NCBI GenBank assembly: GCA_016808115.1
Contig: JAEQBH010000666.1
Coordinates: forward strand, 558,001 to 622,000
Reading direction: 5' to 3'
DNA length: 64,000 nucleotides
Source of the DNA: Tetrastigma voinierianum
Taxonomy: Eukaryota; Streptophyta; Magnoliopsida; Vitales; Vitaceae
The position numbers and the translations under genes were made by a program. The notes below the pieces were generated by a model. The model was not told the origin of the DNA, did no database searches, and saw nothing but the letters and a program-made list of their open reading frames with translations. Of the stretch, positions 1-11,490 are shown piece after piece. The first letter of the stretch is position 1. Every line of letters begins with the position of its first letter.

Positions 1-2284
1 AATTACTAAGCACATAAACAATCATAACATATACAACATGGTATAGACACCATCACACATCAATTCATCAATCAATCACACAATCACACACTAAACACAT
101 GCATGCAGTGTTCTAGTTTTGTCCCGTGCCTTCCTAGGTAATCGCATACCTAAACCTACATCGAGCCACACCAAGTGGTGATGTTCTTACACGACTATGG
201 CCTAAGCCCAAGTTTCCCCAAGCCCTAGGTATTCGTTTACCTATGCTCTACACCCATCGAGCTCCCAAGATAATCGTTTACCTTAGCTCGATGCCAGCAC
301 ATTGGCGCCCTAAGAGCAGGTCGTGTGACCGTCGACCAGCGGAATAATCGTGGATATCGGGTAACTCGACACCACTTATGAAAAATCGGGCAGCGTCTCC
401 TTTGTACGGGGTGCTCTGCCCGAGAACACTGTCCAACATCAACATTAGAAGAGCGTATACATGAGTAAAAGCGGCCCACTTGGGCCCGTCGTCAATATTT
501 CAAATATACACCAGCTATACCATAGTTTCAAGAGTTAATAATTTACTCTTATACAACATATATTAAAAGTTTAAAACATTCTAATACATGTAGTAACTAA
601 AACACAAAGCACAACGGCTTTCTTCAAAATCGGTCTCTAAGATGAGTCGTCTCCTCGTACGCTCCCTGTACCTGAAATAATATATTCCCTCGACAGGGTG
701 AAATTTATCATGATGGTGGAATCACCTACAATTGGGTTACTCCCCACCCTAAATGCATGTATGCAATGATCAAAATAAACACACACTCAAGTAGTAATGA
801 TCTGCCAGATATCTAAATGACCAACCCATTTCCGGAGTCCTCCATAGGCTCCCTCACACTTGCTGCTATGTATGAGAAAAAATATCATTTTCAAAACAAA
901 ACTTGTTGTTCTTGAAAATACACTCTGAGTGTCGGTAAAAATATAGGACTACCTCGGGGCGAATGTGTTGGGAGCAGCCAAAACAATACATGGGCTCCTC
1001 AGAGCGTGTAGTGTAGGACCATCTCCCCGACACCATTCTACGGAAAATCATCTGTGAAAATTCCTTTGCGCAGCCATTTTCATTTTTAAAGAAAATTCAT
1101 GTCATGCACACACACCCCAGTTTCTAGGTTACCGGTATATGATACCATATGCCATTTCAACACAAATTATCTGACACATGCTAATAAATAAAACATGATA
1201 TACACTAACATGATTAATCCACACAAACATGTTATGCAAATTCACAATCCATTACTCCAAGAATTAGCTCACATGGGATAATTAACAAACACGAGCAATT
1301 CGATTTGAATTACTCAACCAAACACGTTTTCTCACAAAATATTTTGTGAACACTATTCACGTAAACAGTGAAACCCTCGGATTCTTTTTGTTTGCGACGA
1401 TCACCAACATCGGTTCCACCTTGTGAACTTAGAAATCCATATTATTCAGGCCTCATGCACATCACAACATAATTTATGGTGTAAATTTGTGACTCAAGAA
1501 TTCTTGAAACAGTCCACCCATCACGGGTCCACAGCAACCTAAATATTTTTCCACATTTGGTTCGAGTTTTGGAACCCCGATCAAGCTGCTGTTTCCGTTT
1601 AAGACCTCGAACCAACTCAATTACTCTGCAAAACACTTAAGCGAGTGTAGCTTCAAGTAGGAGAAAACCCCTACCTAACGAAGTTTGTCGAAACTCCACA
1701 CAAAAGCTGGTACCCGCAGCGGCGTTTGCCCTGCCCGCGTATAGCGGCTTTCCTTTTGTCTGGCGGTCAGGCGGTCGAATCGCGAAGCAGAGAGAAGTCA
1801 CTTTCGCTCTCACTCAAAACCAGAAGCCTAAGCTCTTTTTGTAGATAGTTTCCTCCTTCTGTTTTTACGTTCCTTTTGAATGCCAGAGATGACACTATTA
1901 GCTATTCTGTCCTATTATCATTTATTCTTTTATTTAATGCCATCTATGTCCCCAAGCTTTGGATTTTTCGACATTTGGCACTATCTCAGCCTTCCATTTC
2001 CATCATCTCTCTACTCATGCAACACGTGTCACATGAGTACATGTTATAGGTGACTTTTTTCACCTCACATTTCGTTTACGGTATCCGATACTCGATGCAT
2101 CGAAAAATGTGCAAATATCGACTATCTCGGAATTCGACGAAATTTGACGTGTTAGCTAGATTTTGTGAGACGATTCCAACGATGAAATCCGTTTCGTCAT
2201 CCGAGATCTAGAAAAATTTCGAATTTTGACCGAAATTACGATTTTGCCATTTTTCAGAAAATCTGAATTTTCTCGGGTCTTACA
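1..2284 (-). repeat. Gypsy-type LTR, truncated by the window edge
   Basis: The right end reads as an LTR start on the reverse strand (TGTAAGACCCGAGAAAATTC at 2284 going left). The block resembles the LTRs at 47515-48725 and 54430-55875. Shared traits are AAAATTTCG-type blocks near the end, a TTTGCCATTTTT stretch next to the terminus, short 'cctaggtaat...tacctaa' motifs, and a 'cttatacaa' block. Immediately right of 2284 the sequence is copia coding DNA, so the LTR was inserted into a copia element. The left end, the partner LTR and the target duplication lie outside the window. It is longer than the 1.4-kb LTR at 54430-55875, so it is a related family and not the same element. No protein-coding remnant is visible inside. 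Confidence 0.6.
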
Positions 2285-3731
2285 GAATTGTATCTTTTGA
2301 GCTAATAGGTCGTCCTCGTTTTAATTGTGGCTTAGGCTCATTGGTCACACTATATTTCAATTTTCCCATTGGAATTTCAATCCATGTTGGGATATTTGCA
2401 GTTGGTATATGTGATTTTGTAATCTTTGTTGACTCAAAAAAATGCATCAAGCAATCGATTTGCAAGATTTTGTAAATGAATTATCTTTTGGACATTAATT
2501 TAAGATTGCTTTGTGAAGTGGTTAGATGAAAGATGATTTAGTCCATGTAATTTCTCGCCATTCTTCTGGCATTGGCTTTTCTCCTCCTAATGGCGGGAAA
2601 ACATCTTCATTAAAAATACAATTTGCAAATCGAGTAGTAAAAACCTCACTTGTGAGAGGCTTAATATAGTTAATAATAGATGAAGATTGAAAACCAACAT
2701 AAATACCAAGATGGCATTGTGGACTTAGTTTAGTTTGATGAGTGGGTGCAAGGGGAACATAAACAACACAACACGTAAATGTGAAATATTAGGTTGATAA
2801 CTTTAGAAAAGTTGTAATGGGGATAAATGCCCCGATTAATTTGTGGGAATAGCGAATTAAATTCGCGGCATAAATAATAGCATGCCCCCATCTTAGATAA
2901 AGGCAATTTAGTGTTCAAAGTAATGAATACAGCAATTAATTGCAAGCGTTTGATAAAGTTTAGCCAACCGGTGCGAGTATGAACATGAGCAATTGAGTAT
3001 TGAACATCTATTCGATGGACATCTGTGTCAAGGAAGGCTTGAGATAAGAATTCACCAGCATTATCAAGACGAATTGTCTTGATAGGATGATCAGGGAATT
3101 GTGCCTTGAGCCGAATTATCTGGGCTAGTAATCTGGAAAATGCAACATTCCGGGTAGAAAGAAGGCATACATGGGACCATCTAGTGGACGCATCAATTAA
3201 AACCATAAAATAACGAAAAGGTCCTCTAGGTGGGTGAATAGGTCCACTAGGTGGGTGAATAAACCTGAAATATCCTTGAATACGTTAAAAATGCGGGGAT
3301 TAGGGCGCAATTTTGTAAAAGATTGTCTAATAATTAATTCAGATTGAGAATAGCGATAGAACTAAAATCATGAGATTTTTAAAATTTGTCTTCGTTAATG
3401 CATGCTAGTTAAATTTTGAGTATCTGGCCAGCATCATTGAAAGTCGAAGGTGTCAAAGCGGGTTCATGCCATAGTAAAAATGATTTTGGGTCATATAATG
3501 TGTGGTTCATGACATCATGAGATTCAAGAGGTCTAATAGTTGTTTGATATAATCCATATGATGAAGAAATCAATTGTTCCAAGATTTGTTTTTGCCTAGT
3601 AATGAGTAAATACTCATTTCCATCATGATTCATAGTTTCAATGTATATAATGCCACATCATTGCTTATAACATGTGTTATATAAATCATCATTTCGTGTT
3701 ATCATGAAATGATTGATATCCATTTTAGTTT
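2285..3731 (-). pseudogene. Ty1/copia family A fragment: pre-integrase, integrase and linker
   Basis: This is a reverse-strand remnant of a copia polyprotein. Reading leftward from 3633 it holds the pre-integrase segment (ISSSYGLYQTTIRPLESH), then the integrase core from 3206 (MVLIDASTRWSHVCLL). The first catalytic Asp is in LIDAS and the second in IRLDNAGEF. The third region reads HVHTRTGWLNFIKRL where related copies have NGLAESFIKRL, so the catalytic Glu is lost by a small deletion. The C-terminal linker follows (TANIPTWIEIPMGKLKYS at about 2350-2400) and is cut at 2284 by the gypsy LTR. Frameshifts break the frame repeatedly. No LTR or RT belongs to this arm. A 20-bp tandem duplication (ggtcc.ctaggtgggtgaat) lies near 3220-3260. 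Confidence 0.85.

Positions 3732-3792
<61 letters not shown>
3732..3792. repeat. (AT)n microsatellite at a copia inversion point
   Basis: About 58 bp of uninterrupted AT dinucleotides. It separates a reverse-strand copia arm on the left from a forward-strand copia arm on the right. The same arrangement occurs at 17650-17691. Confidence 0.95.
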
Positions 3793-4925
3793 TAACATTA
3801 TGATGGATATAGTTGCTCTCAGTTTCTCTCTTTGCCTAGTAATAGAGTTCTCTATTTCTTATCACAATTCCCTGATCATTATCTCCTGAAGAGCATCCTC
3901 CTAAAGAGCATATAAATGTGAAAGGATTAAATGATGAACTAATAACCCCTGCAAAGGCATCAATTGTACAATTATCTCATGAGGTGTCTTAGGTACATAA
4001 CAATGAAGAGATATCTATTAATTATATGCATAAGGGTAAAATATGGGATCAAAATACTACCCTTATAGATGATGTTTTTTCTTTCCTAGTGGCTATGGAC
4101 ATCATAAGCAATGATGAAGGCGAATGAACCATCGACATTGAAATGAGGATTGGTTAAAATGGAAAAAAGCAATTCAAACGAGTTAAATCATTAGCTAAGC
4201 AGAGGTATTTGGACCCCGATGGTTCAAACACAAAGATATAAAACCTACTGGATATCGATGGATCTTTGTACGAAAGTGAAATGAGAAAAATGAAATCGTA
4301 AGATATAAATCACGCCTTGGGGCCTAAGGCTTCTCACAAAGACATGGAATTGATTAATGTATTCTCCCGTAATGGATGCAACTACATTTCATTATTTAAT
4401 ATATTTAGCGGTCTTCGAAGGACTTGATATGCGACTGATGGATGTAGTCACATCTTATTTATATGAATTTATTGATACTAATGTATATATGAAAATCATT
4501 GAAGGATTCAAATTACACGAGTAATAAATTCAGAAAACCCACCCAGACATGTATTCAATTAAATTTGCTTGATCTTTATATGGATTAAAACTGTTTGGTT
4601 GAATGTGGTATAATCATTTAAGCGATATTTGCTCAAAGAAGGATATGTGATAATTGATTTGCCTATGAGTTTTTATGAAGAGTAGCAAGCTGGTTTTGAT
4701 TATTGTGACACTATGTGGATGATTTGAATTTGATTGGGACTCCAAAAGATCTTATCAAAAGAATTGACTACTTAAAGAAGGAATTTGAAATGAAAGATCT
4801 TAGGAAAACAAAATATTGTCTCGGCTTTCTGGTCGGGCATTGTTCCAGGATGGGTGTATTTAATCCATCAATCAACGAATCTGAGAAAAAAAGTCTGAAG
4901 CGCTTTCATATGGAGAATCATTATG
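3793..4925 (+). pseudogene. Ty1/copia family A fragment: linker and reverse transcriptase
   Basis: Forward-strand remnant beginning in the linker (VKGLNDELITPAKAS near 3940), continuing through NNEEISINYMHKGKIWDQ and into the RT N-terminus (GSLYESEMRKMKS, then ASHKDMELINVFS). Later RT blocks are visible at about 4610-4690 (YLLKEGYV). The catalytic-motif region is at about 4708-4760, where the sequence reads MDDLNLIGTPKDLIKRIDYL; the preceding Tyr-Val of YVDD is disturbed. Stops and frameshifts are frequent. The first 90 bases after the AT tract are not assigned to the polyprotein. Confidence 0.8.
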
Positions 4926-5212
4926 AATCATTAACGAGTAGAAAAAATTTAAAATCTCATGATATTAGTTGTACTACTTGTTCTCAAGGAAAATTAATTA
5001 TTAGACAATCTTTTACAAAAATTGCCTCTGAATCCCCTTCATTTCTAGAACATATTCAAGGGGATATTTGTGGGCCTATTCACCTACCTAGTGGACCTTT
5101 TCGTTATTTTATGGTTTTAATTGATGCGTCCACTAGATGGTCTCATGTATGCCTTCTTTACGGAATGTTGCATTTGCGGATACTAGCCCGAATAATTGAC
5201 TCGGGGCTTTAA
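4715..5212 (+). pseudogene. Chimeric ORF joining copia RT to pre-integrase/integrase
   Basis: A 165-codon open frame. Residues 1-70 are RT palm sequence following the catalytic Asp-Asp (MDDLNLIGTPKDLIKRIDYL, then KKEFEMKDLRKTKYCLGFLV). From about residue 72 the sequence is pre-integrase (LTSRKNLKSHDISCTTCSQG with the C-x2-C zinc ligands) and integrase N-terminus (HIQGDICGPIHLPSGPFRYF, MVLIDASTRWSHVCLL). Copia order is integrase before RT, so this frame joins the 3' part of one copy to the 5' part of another. The join lies near 4925-4935. The frame ends by frameshift inside integrase. It is the longest copia ORF in the window, but no functional protein of this shape is known in copia elements. 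I read it as an accident of rearrangement. Confidence 0.75.
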
Positions 5213-6385
5213 TTCACGATCATCTATCCGACAATTCATCTTGATAATGTTTGGTGAATTCTCATCTCAAGCCTTCTTGATTGTGTATGTCCATTGGAAT
5301 AGATGTTCAATACTCAATTGCACATGTTCATACTCAGAATGGGTTGGCTGAATCCTTTATCAAACATCTGCAATTAATTGCTAGACCATTACTTTTGAAT
5401 ACCAAATTGCCTTTATCGACATGGGGCATGCTATTATTCATGTTGCGAATTTAATTCGCCTTCGTCTACAAGCAGTCAGATTTATCCCCATTACAACATT
5501 TCTGAGTTATCAACCTAATATTTCACATTCGTGTTTTAGTTTGTGCTATTTATGTTCCCCTTACCCTCATCCCGGAACTAAACTAAGGTCCTCAACGTAG
5601 TCTTAGTATTTATATTGGTTTCAGTCTTCATCACATTATTAACTCTATTAAGCCTCTCACAAGTGAGGTTTTTACTGCTCGATTTGCAGATTGTCATTTT
5701 AATGAAGATGTTTTCCCGCCATTAGAGGGAGAAAAACCAATTCCAAAAGAATGGAAAGAAATTACATGGACTGAATCATCTTTTTCTCATCTTAGCCCCG
5801 CAGAAACAATCCCGAGATTAGAGTCGAGATAATTCATTTGCAAATCTTACCATCGATTGCCTTATGCATTTATTGATTCAACAAAGGTTATAAAATCACA
5901 TATACGGCTGCAAATATCGACATAGTTGAAATTCCAATGGAAAAATTGAAATATAAGCGTGGCGATGAGCTTAAGCCCGCAATTAAAACGGGAAGCGACC
6001 TGGTGGCTCCGAATCTGATTCCTAGTAAAGAAAAAGTGTTAAATTCGATACTTCTAAAGAGCATAAAATATGAAAGATTAAATGATGAACTAATAATTCT
6101 ATAAGGGGCATCAATTGAACAATTATCTCATGAAAGGGATTGTATCTAATTTTATATAATGAAGAGATATCTATTAATTATATACATAAGGAAAAATATG
6201 GGATTGATGCTACCTTAGATGGTGCTTTTCCAAGTGGCTATGGACATCATAAGCAATGATGAAGATCAGGAGCCACAAAATATGAATGAATGTTGATTAA
6301 TAGAAATGATTGATTAGTGAAAGAAGCAATTCCAAACGGAGTTAAATCACTTGGCTAAGCAGAGTATTTAGACAGTAGTTCAAGC
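4930..6385 (+). pseudogene. Ty1/copia family A fragment: integrase and linker, host of element B
   Basis: Forward-strand integrase remnant. After the catalytic Asp in VLIDAS it continues with a frameshifted 'AGEFSSQAFLD'-like block near 5250, the third catalytic region near 5340 (GWLNPLS, Glu lost) and the integrase C-terminus (LTSEVFTARFADCHFNEDVF at about 5650-5720). The linker that follows ends near 6380 in 'gtagttcaagc'. The uninterrupted copies elsewhere continue 'caaacacctaaagatataaaacc', and that continuation resumes at 15340. Element B therefore interrupts this copy. Confidence 0.85.
6381..6385. other. Left target-site duplication of element B (caagc)
   Basis: Matches the right copy caaac at 15340-15344 with one mismatch. 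Both lie in the host copia RT linker, where the empty site reads 'ttcaaacacctaaagat' in related copies. Confidence 0.65.
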
Positions 6386-6707
6386 CCCATTTGAGATAGT
6401 GCCATAAAGCGTAAATTTGTATTATGTTTATAAAAATTAATAAAAGTGTCGTATTTATTACATTTAGCTATTTTTGTGCATAATGTATGAATGAAGCGTC
6501 GAAAATCTGATTTATTAATGTAACCTAACACTCGGTGTATAACGATTATACACGAGAGAGGATCGAGTTATGGATTATAAATCAAATTGTAAAGTAACAA
6601 ATTAATTTAGTATGGGGATCTTCAAATTAATCTTACTAGGGCGGTCAGCTATCATTAGAATGAAGTGACATGTCAGGGTCACTAATGTGGCACGACATTA
6701 AGTGAGC

Positions 6708-6732
6708 TCCATATATAATAAGATTATATAGG
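6708..6732 (+). promoter_or_regulatory. Possible LTR promoter TATA element
   Basis: The string 'ctccatatataataag' followed by 'attatata' is kept in both LTRs (here and near 13847). Its distance from the LTR start (about 320 bp) suits a U3 promoter. This rests only on composition and conservation between two copies. Confidence 0.3.
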
Positions 6733-7450
6733 ACAGGACCAAGGCACAGTTTTTGAATTCTTTTAAAATGGAGTTGTAAAAAATTCATGTGTAGCTAGAT
6801 GATCATATCTTGAATCGATCTCAATCCTGATGAAATCATAGAACTCCTATTTTATATCATTTGGGCCTTTTAGTCATGGATTAAAAACCTGTTATGGAAT
6901 GGGCTGATACTTGTGTCTTAGAGGCCCATTGATGTATACGGTAGGAATGTAGACTATGGACATGGAATCGACCCTTCACTATGTGGAATTTGGACGGTTA
7001 GTTCCTTAAGTGTTGATTCTAGAAGCTGAGCAGGTTTGAGAGCTCTAATTTATAACGGGTTTATAAGAATGGCGTTTACCTAATGGATTAATGGAACTTA
7101 AGGATCAAGATATAATTATAGAGGTAGCGGTAATTTCACGAGCTTTAGTTATGAACCACTTCTTGGAGTATAGAGCGCATGTAATGATTAAATCAATGGA
7201 CACTCTGAATTCAGGTAAAATCCCGATATTGTAGGACAAGAGTTCAATTTCAAGTTTTTTAGTGGAATAACTACGAAATTAATAAATTAAAATGATTCGA
7301 TTAAATAGTTTAATTAATTATTGAATTTATTAGACTTGAAATTACGAGTCCATGAATTTGATTCCACCTCTATATTACTAAATGACGATTCATGATTTGG
7401 GAATAAATTACACTCTATGATCAAGGCTTGTACTATTAGTGGGAGGCGTA

Positions 7451-7690
7451 CAATTAATATTGGACAGTTATAGATTAAGAGTATTAATTAGGACTGTTTC
7501 AAATTAATATTGGACAGTTATAGATTAAGAGTATTAATTAGGACTAAATTAATATTGGACAGTTATAGATTAAGAGTATTAGTGGGATTTATTTACAAAT
7601 TAATATTAGGGCGATTATAGATTAAAAGAAATAAGTAGAATTACAAATTAATGCGGACGATTCTGAGATTATGAGTAATCGATGTGACTA
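7451..7690 (+). repeat. Short tandem repeats within the element B LTR
   Basis: About five units of 45-50 bp built on 'attaatattggacagttata' followed by 'gattaagagtattaatta'. The first three are almost identical. A similar array, more diverged, is in the 3' LTR at about 14615-14870, so the array existed before insertion and has changed in sequence since. Confidence 0.85.
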
Positions 7691-8152
7691 TTTCATATTA
7701 ATCAAAGACCGTATGGGCAAATTTGAAAATATCCAAATTGGTTGGATATTTATGCGATTAAGTTGATTATAAGAATGAAACCCTTTACAATCAAAAAAGA
7801 TAGAAAGAGAAGAAAAATGAGTTTTTTCCATACCTAGTCTCACAGAGTCTCTTCCATAGGTCCCTTGTCTCAGCCTTGTTGAGTGCGAGGTAGATCTAGA
7901 GCGAGAAAAACTAGAGTGTATTGTTCAAGATCACGAATCGTTAGTGCGCACGCTCGAGGAAGGAGGCGGAATTGAAGACAGTGCGGGGTTGTTTGACCAC
8001 ACTTAGCTAACAAATCTCTATAACAATAGCAATTATAGATCTGATCTTCACCTTTTGATATTAATGTGTTTGCATGGGTTCCTGCGAAAATAAGATTTTT
8101 CGAAAAAAATTTAAAACCCTAATTCATTAACGTTTTGATTTATTTCCATCAC

Positions 8153-8167
8153 TTAGTATCAGGCGGT
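8153..8167 (+). other. Primer-binding site of element B
   Basis: 'ttagtatcaggcggtc' lies just after the LTR terminus 'catca'. It resembles the tRNA-Met primer site tggtatcagagc common in plant copia elements, with one substitution and a disrupted 3' part. Confidence 0.6.
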
Positions 8168-8179
8168 CCATGTAAACCA

Positions 8180-8183
<4 letters not shown>

Positions 8184-8213
<30 letters not shown>
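8184..8213. repeat. (AT)n microsatellite
   Basis: About 28 bp of AT dinucleotides just downstream of the PBS in the element B leader. Confidence 0.95.
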
Positions 8214-8218
<5 letters not shown>

Positions 8219-9739
8219 GTTTAAGAAAATTGTTTCTTGATTCATGCATGGTGACGTGCGGCATATTTAATGTGATTATTTGTGTTTGTGTATGGATGGA
8301 TGACGATCGTTAATTATATGGTGTTTTTAGGTTAGGTTTCTTATTTTCCACTAGATCTTGTGTAAGCCATTATTGGCATAGGATTTTTGTATTTTTTTTT
8401 TTGGTATTATTGATGGACCCGAGAAATTACACAACGAGCTTGGACATGAAGATGGAGGCTGACTTTAGGAATTATGTAATTGCAAGCCCATTATATAAAT
8501 TAAATTTTTTTCCATTTTTTTCAAAGGTTGTAATTATTAGAAATACCCCAGAAACACGACCCGCTTTTATTTATTTATTTATTTACTTTATGTTATCAAA
8601 TGTATGAGATGCAATTCGAATAACATGCATGCATATAACATGTCATACATGAATGCCCACCATATTGCATCATGCATACCATCCTTTAGAAACATGTTCT
8701 ACTAGGAATGTTTGTTTATTTGCCGCTGAATAATAAATTAAATAATGGATATATAGTTTAATAGTTAACTTGGTAATTTCAATTTAATTTAATTTGGGCT
8801 TACGCGATTAATAGTTAGGCCCGTTTAACCTAGATTATTCAATTTTAATATAAAATGATTGATTTTGTTAAAAGATGGTAAAATAAGCAATAGGCCCAAA
8901 TATGTTTGGACTTAAAGTTAGTTAATTAGGCCCTTTTCACTATGGAGCTAGGTTTACAAAGCGGATTTAGGCCCAATTGGGTGGATTAGTTTTAACTAAT
9001 AAACCTAGGCCCAATTAGATTGAACTCCTATACGCCTATTTAATAAATTAGATTCTTGTCACCTAGTAATTAATTATATAGGATATAATAATAAAACATA
9101 TGATGTTTATAAGCTGAAAACACATAAGTTTAAAATATTGAGTGGGAGAGGGCATGTGACAATGGCGCCTACGGTCCATCGTTAGTCAACACCGTGAGGT
9201 TTAGGTGGCGCCTAGTGGCCGCCTTGATTACGTCCTCCACTACGGAGGGTGTCCTGAGCTAATATCATCGTTGCACTTCCTATGTGACAGGGTTTGGATG
9301 ATGTATTCCAAGATTAACCTACCTACGTGAAACATCTTAGGTTAAGTTGTTAGAACCTGAAATGATGGGTCACACTCAAGAAGATACAATTAAACGGTTA
9401 ATTGTATCTTGACAGAAATAAAGGTAGTTAATAAATGAGGGAAAATATGAGATATTTTGAGTCTCATTTATTAATTTGAGATAGTCTCAAATTTAATTTA
9501 TAATTAGTATATTTGCCACTACGGCGGGATATTAATTGTAGGTTACCTTACCTTGGATTAGTATTTTTGTTTTATGTGTTTTAATTTCTATGCATTCATG
9601 CATCACGTTTACTATTCCAAAATATATTTGATGCTTCTTCTGCTGCATGTAATAAATACGTTTTTATTTAATTTGGCCAATAATGTGCGCCTCAAACCAC
9701 AGCCAATTGCTTTACTCGCGAATGAATCCTTACTTAGGC
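8214..9739 (+). other. Untranslated leader of element B, no gene seen
   Basis: About 1.5 kb between the PBS and the first gag-like sequence. It is AT-rich with a few 'ggcccaattag' type repeats. I find no supported coding region; short open frames here lack family motifs. Confidence 0.5.
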
Positions 9740-10540
9740 GATAATTTTGTAAAGTGGAAGAAGTAATGTTAATATCGTGCTAGTGCGAGAACAATGATTT
9801 GTTCTCGCGAAGTCTGCGAGACACACGGCGAGTCTGCTCGTGGTGTGCGAGAACCATATGAGCGTTAGTTCAAGCTGATAACAAAGCGGGCTTATATGCT
9901 AGCGATGTTAGACGTGCTTAAATTTAAAACATGAGAGGATGGAAGCGCCATTGAGATTATGGATTCCTCAAGGAAGCATGTTAGGAAACAATCCAGAACG
10001 ATCGCGTCATGAAGCTACTAGAAAGTACATGAGCAGCGAAGATGAGTAAAGGTACTCCCGAGTTTCGTGACCATGTTACGAACGCGGCTAATTATATAAA
10101 TGAGGCGAGGCGCACGGGGCCATAATAGATGGCGCGTGGAGTATATCTTTGGATTCCTCCTCCACAGTTTCTACCATGGTGCGTGCTGTATGTTATGAAC
10201 AAAATTTGGACTACAATGTAACCCACCGCTGGAATGGTGCAAACCTTCGAGCCCGTCTCGAGCGAGGACAAAGGATGGCAAATGTTGCTGAAACCAAGGC
10301 CTCATCCTCTTCTAACAATAAGAAGAATAGGAAGAACAATAAGGGTGCCTCTGCAGGAAGACCAAAGAAGAAGCAGGCTGCTCCCAAAGCAAGCGATAAG
10401 AAGAAGGGCTCCAAAGACTCCAAGAAAAGAAACCCAAAGGAAAATGTTTCCCGCGTGGAGTCGATGGGCGATGGAAAGAAGCTGTAACAAGTATCTCCGA
10501 CGGAGAAAAAGAGTGTTGATTTACTGGTTTTAAAGCGATC
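9740..10540 (+). pseudogene. Gag remnant of element B
   Basis: Copia gag, the nucleocapsid precursor. The N-terminal block GDNFVKWKK (about 9750) matches the usual 'GDNYVKWK' start region. The C-terminal half is a strongly basic, Ser/Lys-rich tract (SSSSNNKKNRKNNKGASAG at about 10310-10360). A degenerate CCHC zinc knuckle follows at about 10443-10500, read across frames as KCFPRGVDGRWKRSC: first and last Cys kept, second Cys changed to Arg, His changed to Arg. A 112-codon open frame covers 10149-10487. A second frame, 10234-10533, carries the knuckle end NKYLRRRK. RNA packaging function is lost. Confidence 0.8.
9785..9808. other. Perfect inverted repeat (10-bp arms, 4-bp loop)
   Basis: gcgagaacaa-tgat-ttgttctcgc forms a perfect hairpin inside the N-terminal part of the gag remnant. 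No function is implied. Confidence 0.8.
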
Positions 10541-10990
10541 TGGTGAAGTTGATAGTCAATCTACGGGTGATTCGGTCCAATAACCATATTTGTTCTTCTT
10601 TGCGGATAGCTAGTTCTTCAGGAGCTTGGCGATGGGGAGTGCTCGATGGTAGTCGAAATGGGCGACATGTCGCGGGTTGCGATAGAACGGTCGTTTAGAA
10701 TTAGGAATAAATTTCTTTGTTTGAACAATGTTTGGCCAGAAATTTTTGCTAGTTCGGGAGAAATTTGATTTCAGTTTCTAAGTTGTATGAACAATTGTTT
10801 ATTGTTTCATTTTATAATGTCAGTTATTATTTCGAGAAATGGTTTAAACATTTGTCATACAAATAGCCAATGAGCTTTACATTTTAGGCCAAACAAGCGA
10901 CGCTCCTTAACATGACATTAAGGTGAACATCTAAGCCTAAGAAGCAAAAGATTCTTGATGTGATGACACGTACTGGCACCTAAGGTTAGG
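10541..10990 (+). pseudogene. Protease and pre-integrase remnant of element B
   Basis: Between gag and integrase. A block near 10585-10625 translates as NHICSSLRIASSS, matching the 'TNHVCSSLQ' stretch that follows the protease active site in related copia elements. The active-site Asp-Ser-Gly itself is not readable. The rest is frameshifted and assigned mainly by position. Confidence 0.5.
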
Positions 10991-11490
10991 ACATATAAAC
11001 ACAGTTAGGATTAACGTAAGGATGGTCCTTTAAAAGAGCTAAAAGTTGGCAATCTCATTCTGTGAATCCTGTGCGGAGGCAAAATAGCTGAAGATCTTTC
11101 GACAAGGGCTTTAGGGCAAAGGAACCGCAGACAGCGCATTCGGATGTCTGCGAACCTCCCAGATATGTCCAAGCTAGAAATGATCACAAATAGCCGTCCA
11201 CTTTCGTGACGACTATTCTGATGCAGTATGTTTACCTTATGCGAAATCTGAAACTTTGGAAAGTTAAGAATTCCTAGCGGAATGAAAACGGCTGATAAAT
11301 CATTGTGCCTTGATCGGATCGAGGAGGTGGAATTCATAATCTGAGTTTCAGGATCACCTAATTGAGCATGGAATTATATCCGGCTCCATTTTTGGAGCGC
11401 CTAGCGAGCGGCATGGCGAGAAGAAGAAATTGAGTGATGCTTGACATGGTTAGATTACATGATGAGGCACCTCCTCATTGCCCACTTATC
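10990..11490 (+). pseudogene. Integrase remnant of element B
   Basis: Recognisable from the zinc-site end (ISFCESCAEAK, C-x2-C at about 11055-11090), a core segment around 11200 (HFRDDYSDAVCLPYAKSE, matching 'FIDDYSRYGYVYLM' with the first catalytic Asp) and FQDHLIEHGIISGS at about 11348-11390. The second Asp region and the third-residue region are too broken to read. The frame is lost several times. Confidence 0.65.

Larger units (their letters stand above)
6386..8151 (+). repeat. 5' LTR of element B
   Basis: Aligns along its length with 13529-15339. Shared blocks include 'tttagctatttttgtgcata', 'ctccatatataataagatta', 'agacttgaattacgag'-type segments and 'gcatgggttc..gcgaaaata' near the end. 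The terminal 'catca' is followed directly by a PBS. The first bases are degraded relative to TGTTAGAATG of the 3' LTR. Confidence 0.85.

Noticed and set aside
6386..6420. Attempt to place an exact 5' TG terminus for element B
   Set aside because: The first 15 bases are too altered compared with TGTTAGAATG at the 3' LTR; only the duplicated caagc/caaac fixes the edge.
7451..7690. Regular repeats that might suggest a satellite or CRISPR array
   Set aside because: Units are contiguous, lie inside an LTR and recur in the partner LTR.
10149..10487. Lys-rich 112-codon frame that looks like a nuclear or ribosomal basic protein
   Set aside because: It sits between a PBS and an integrase remnant, and a degenerate CCHC knuckle follows in the next frame. 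It is the basic part of copia gag.
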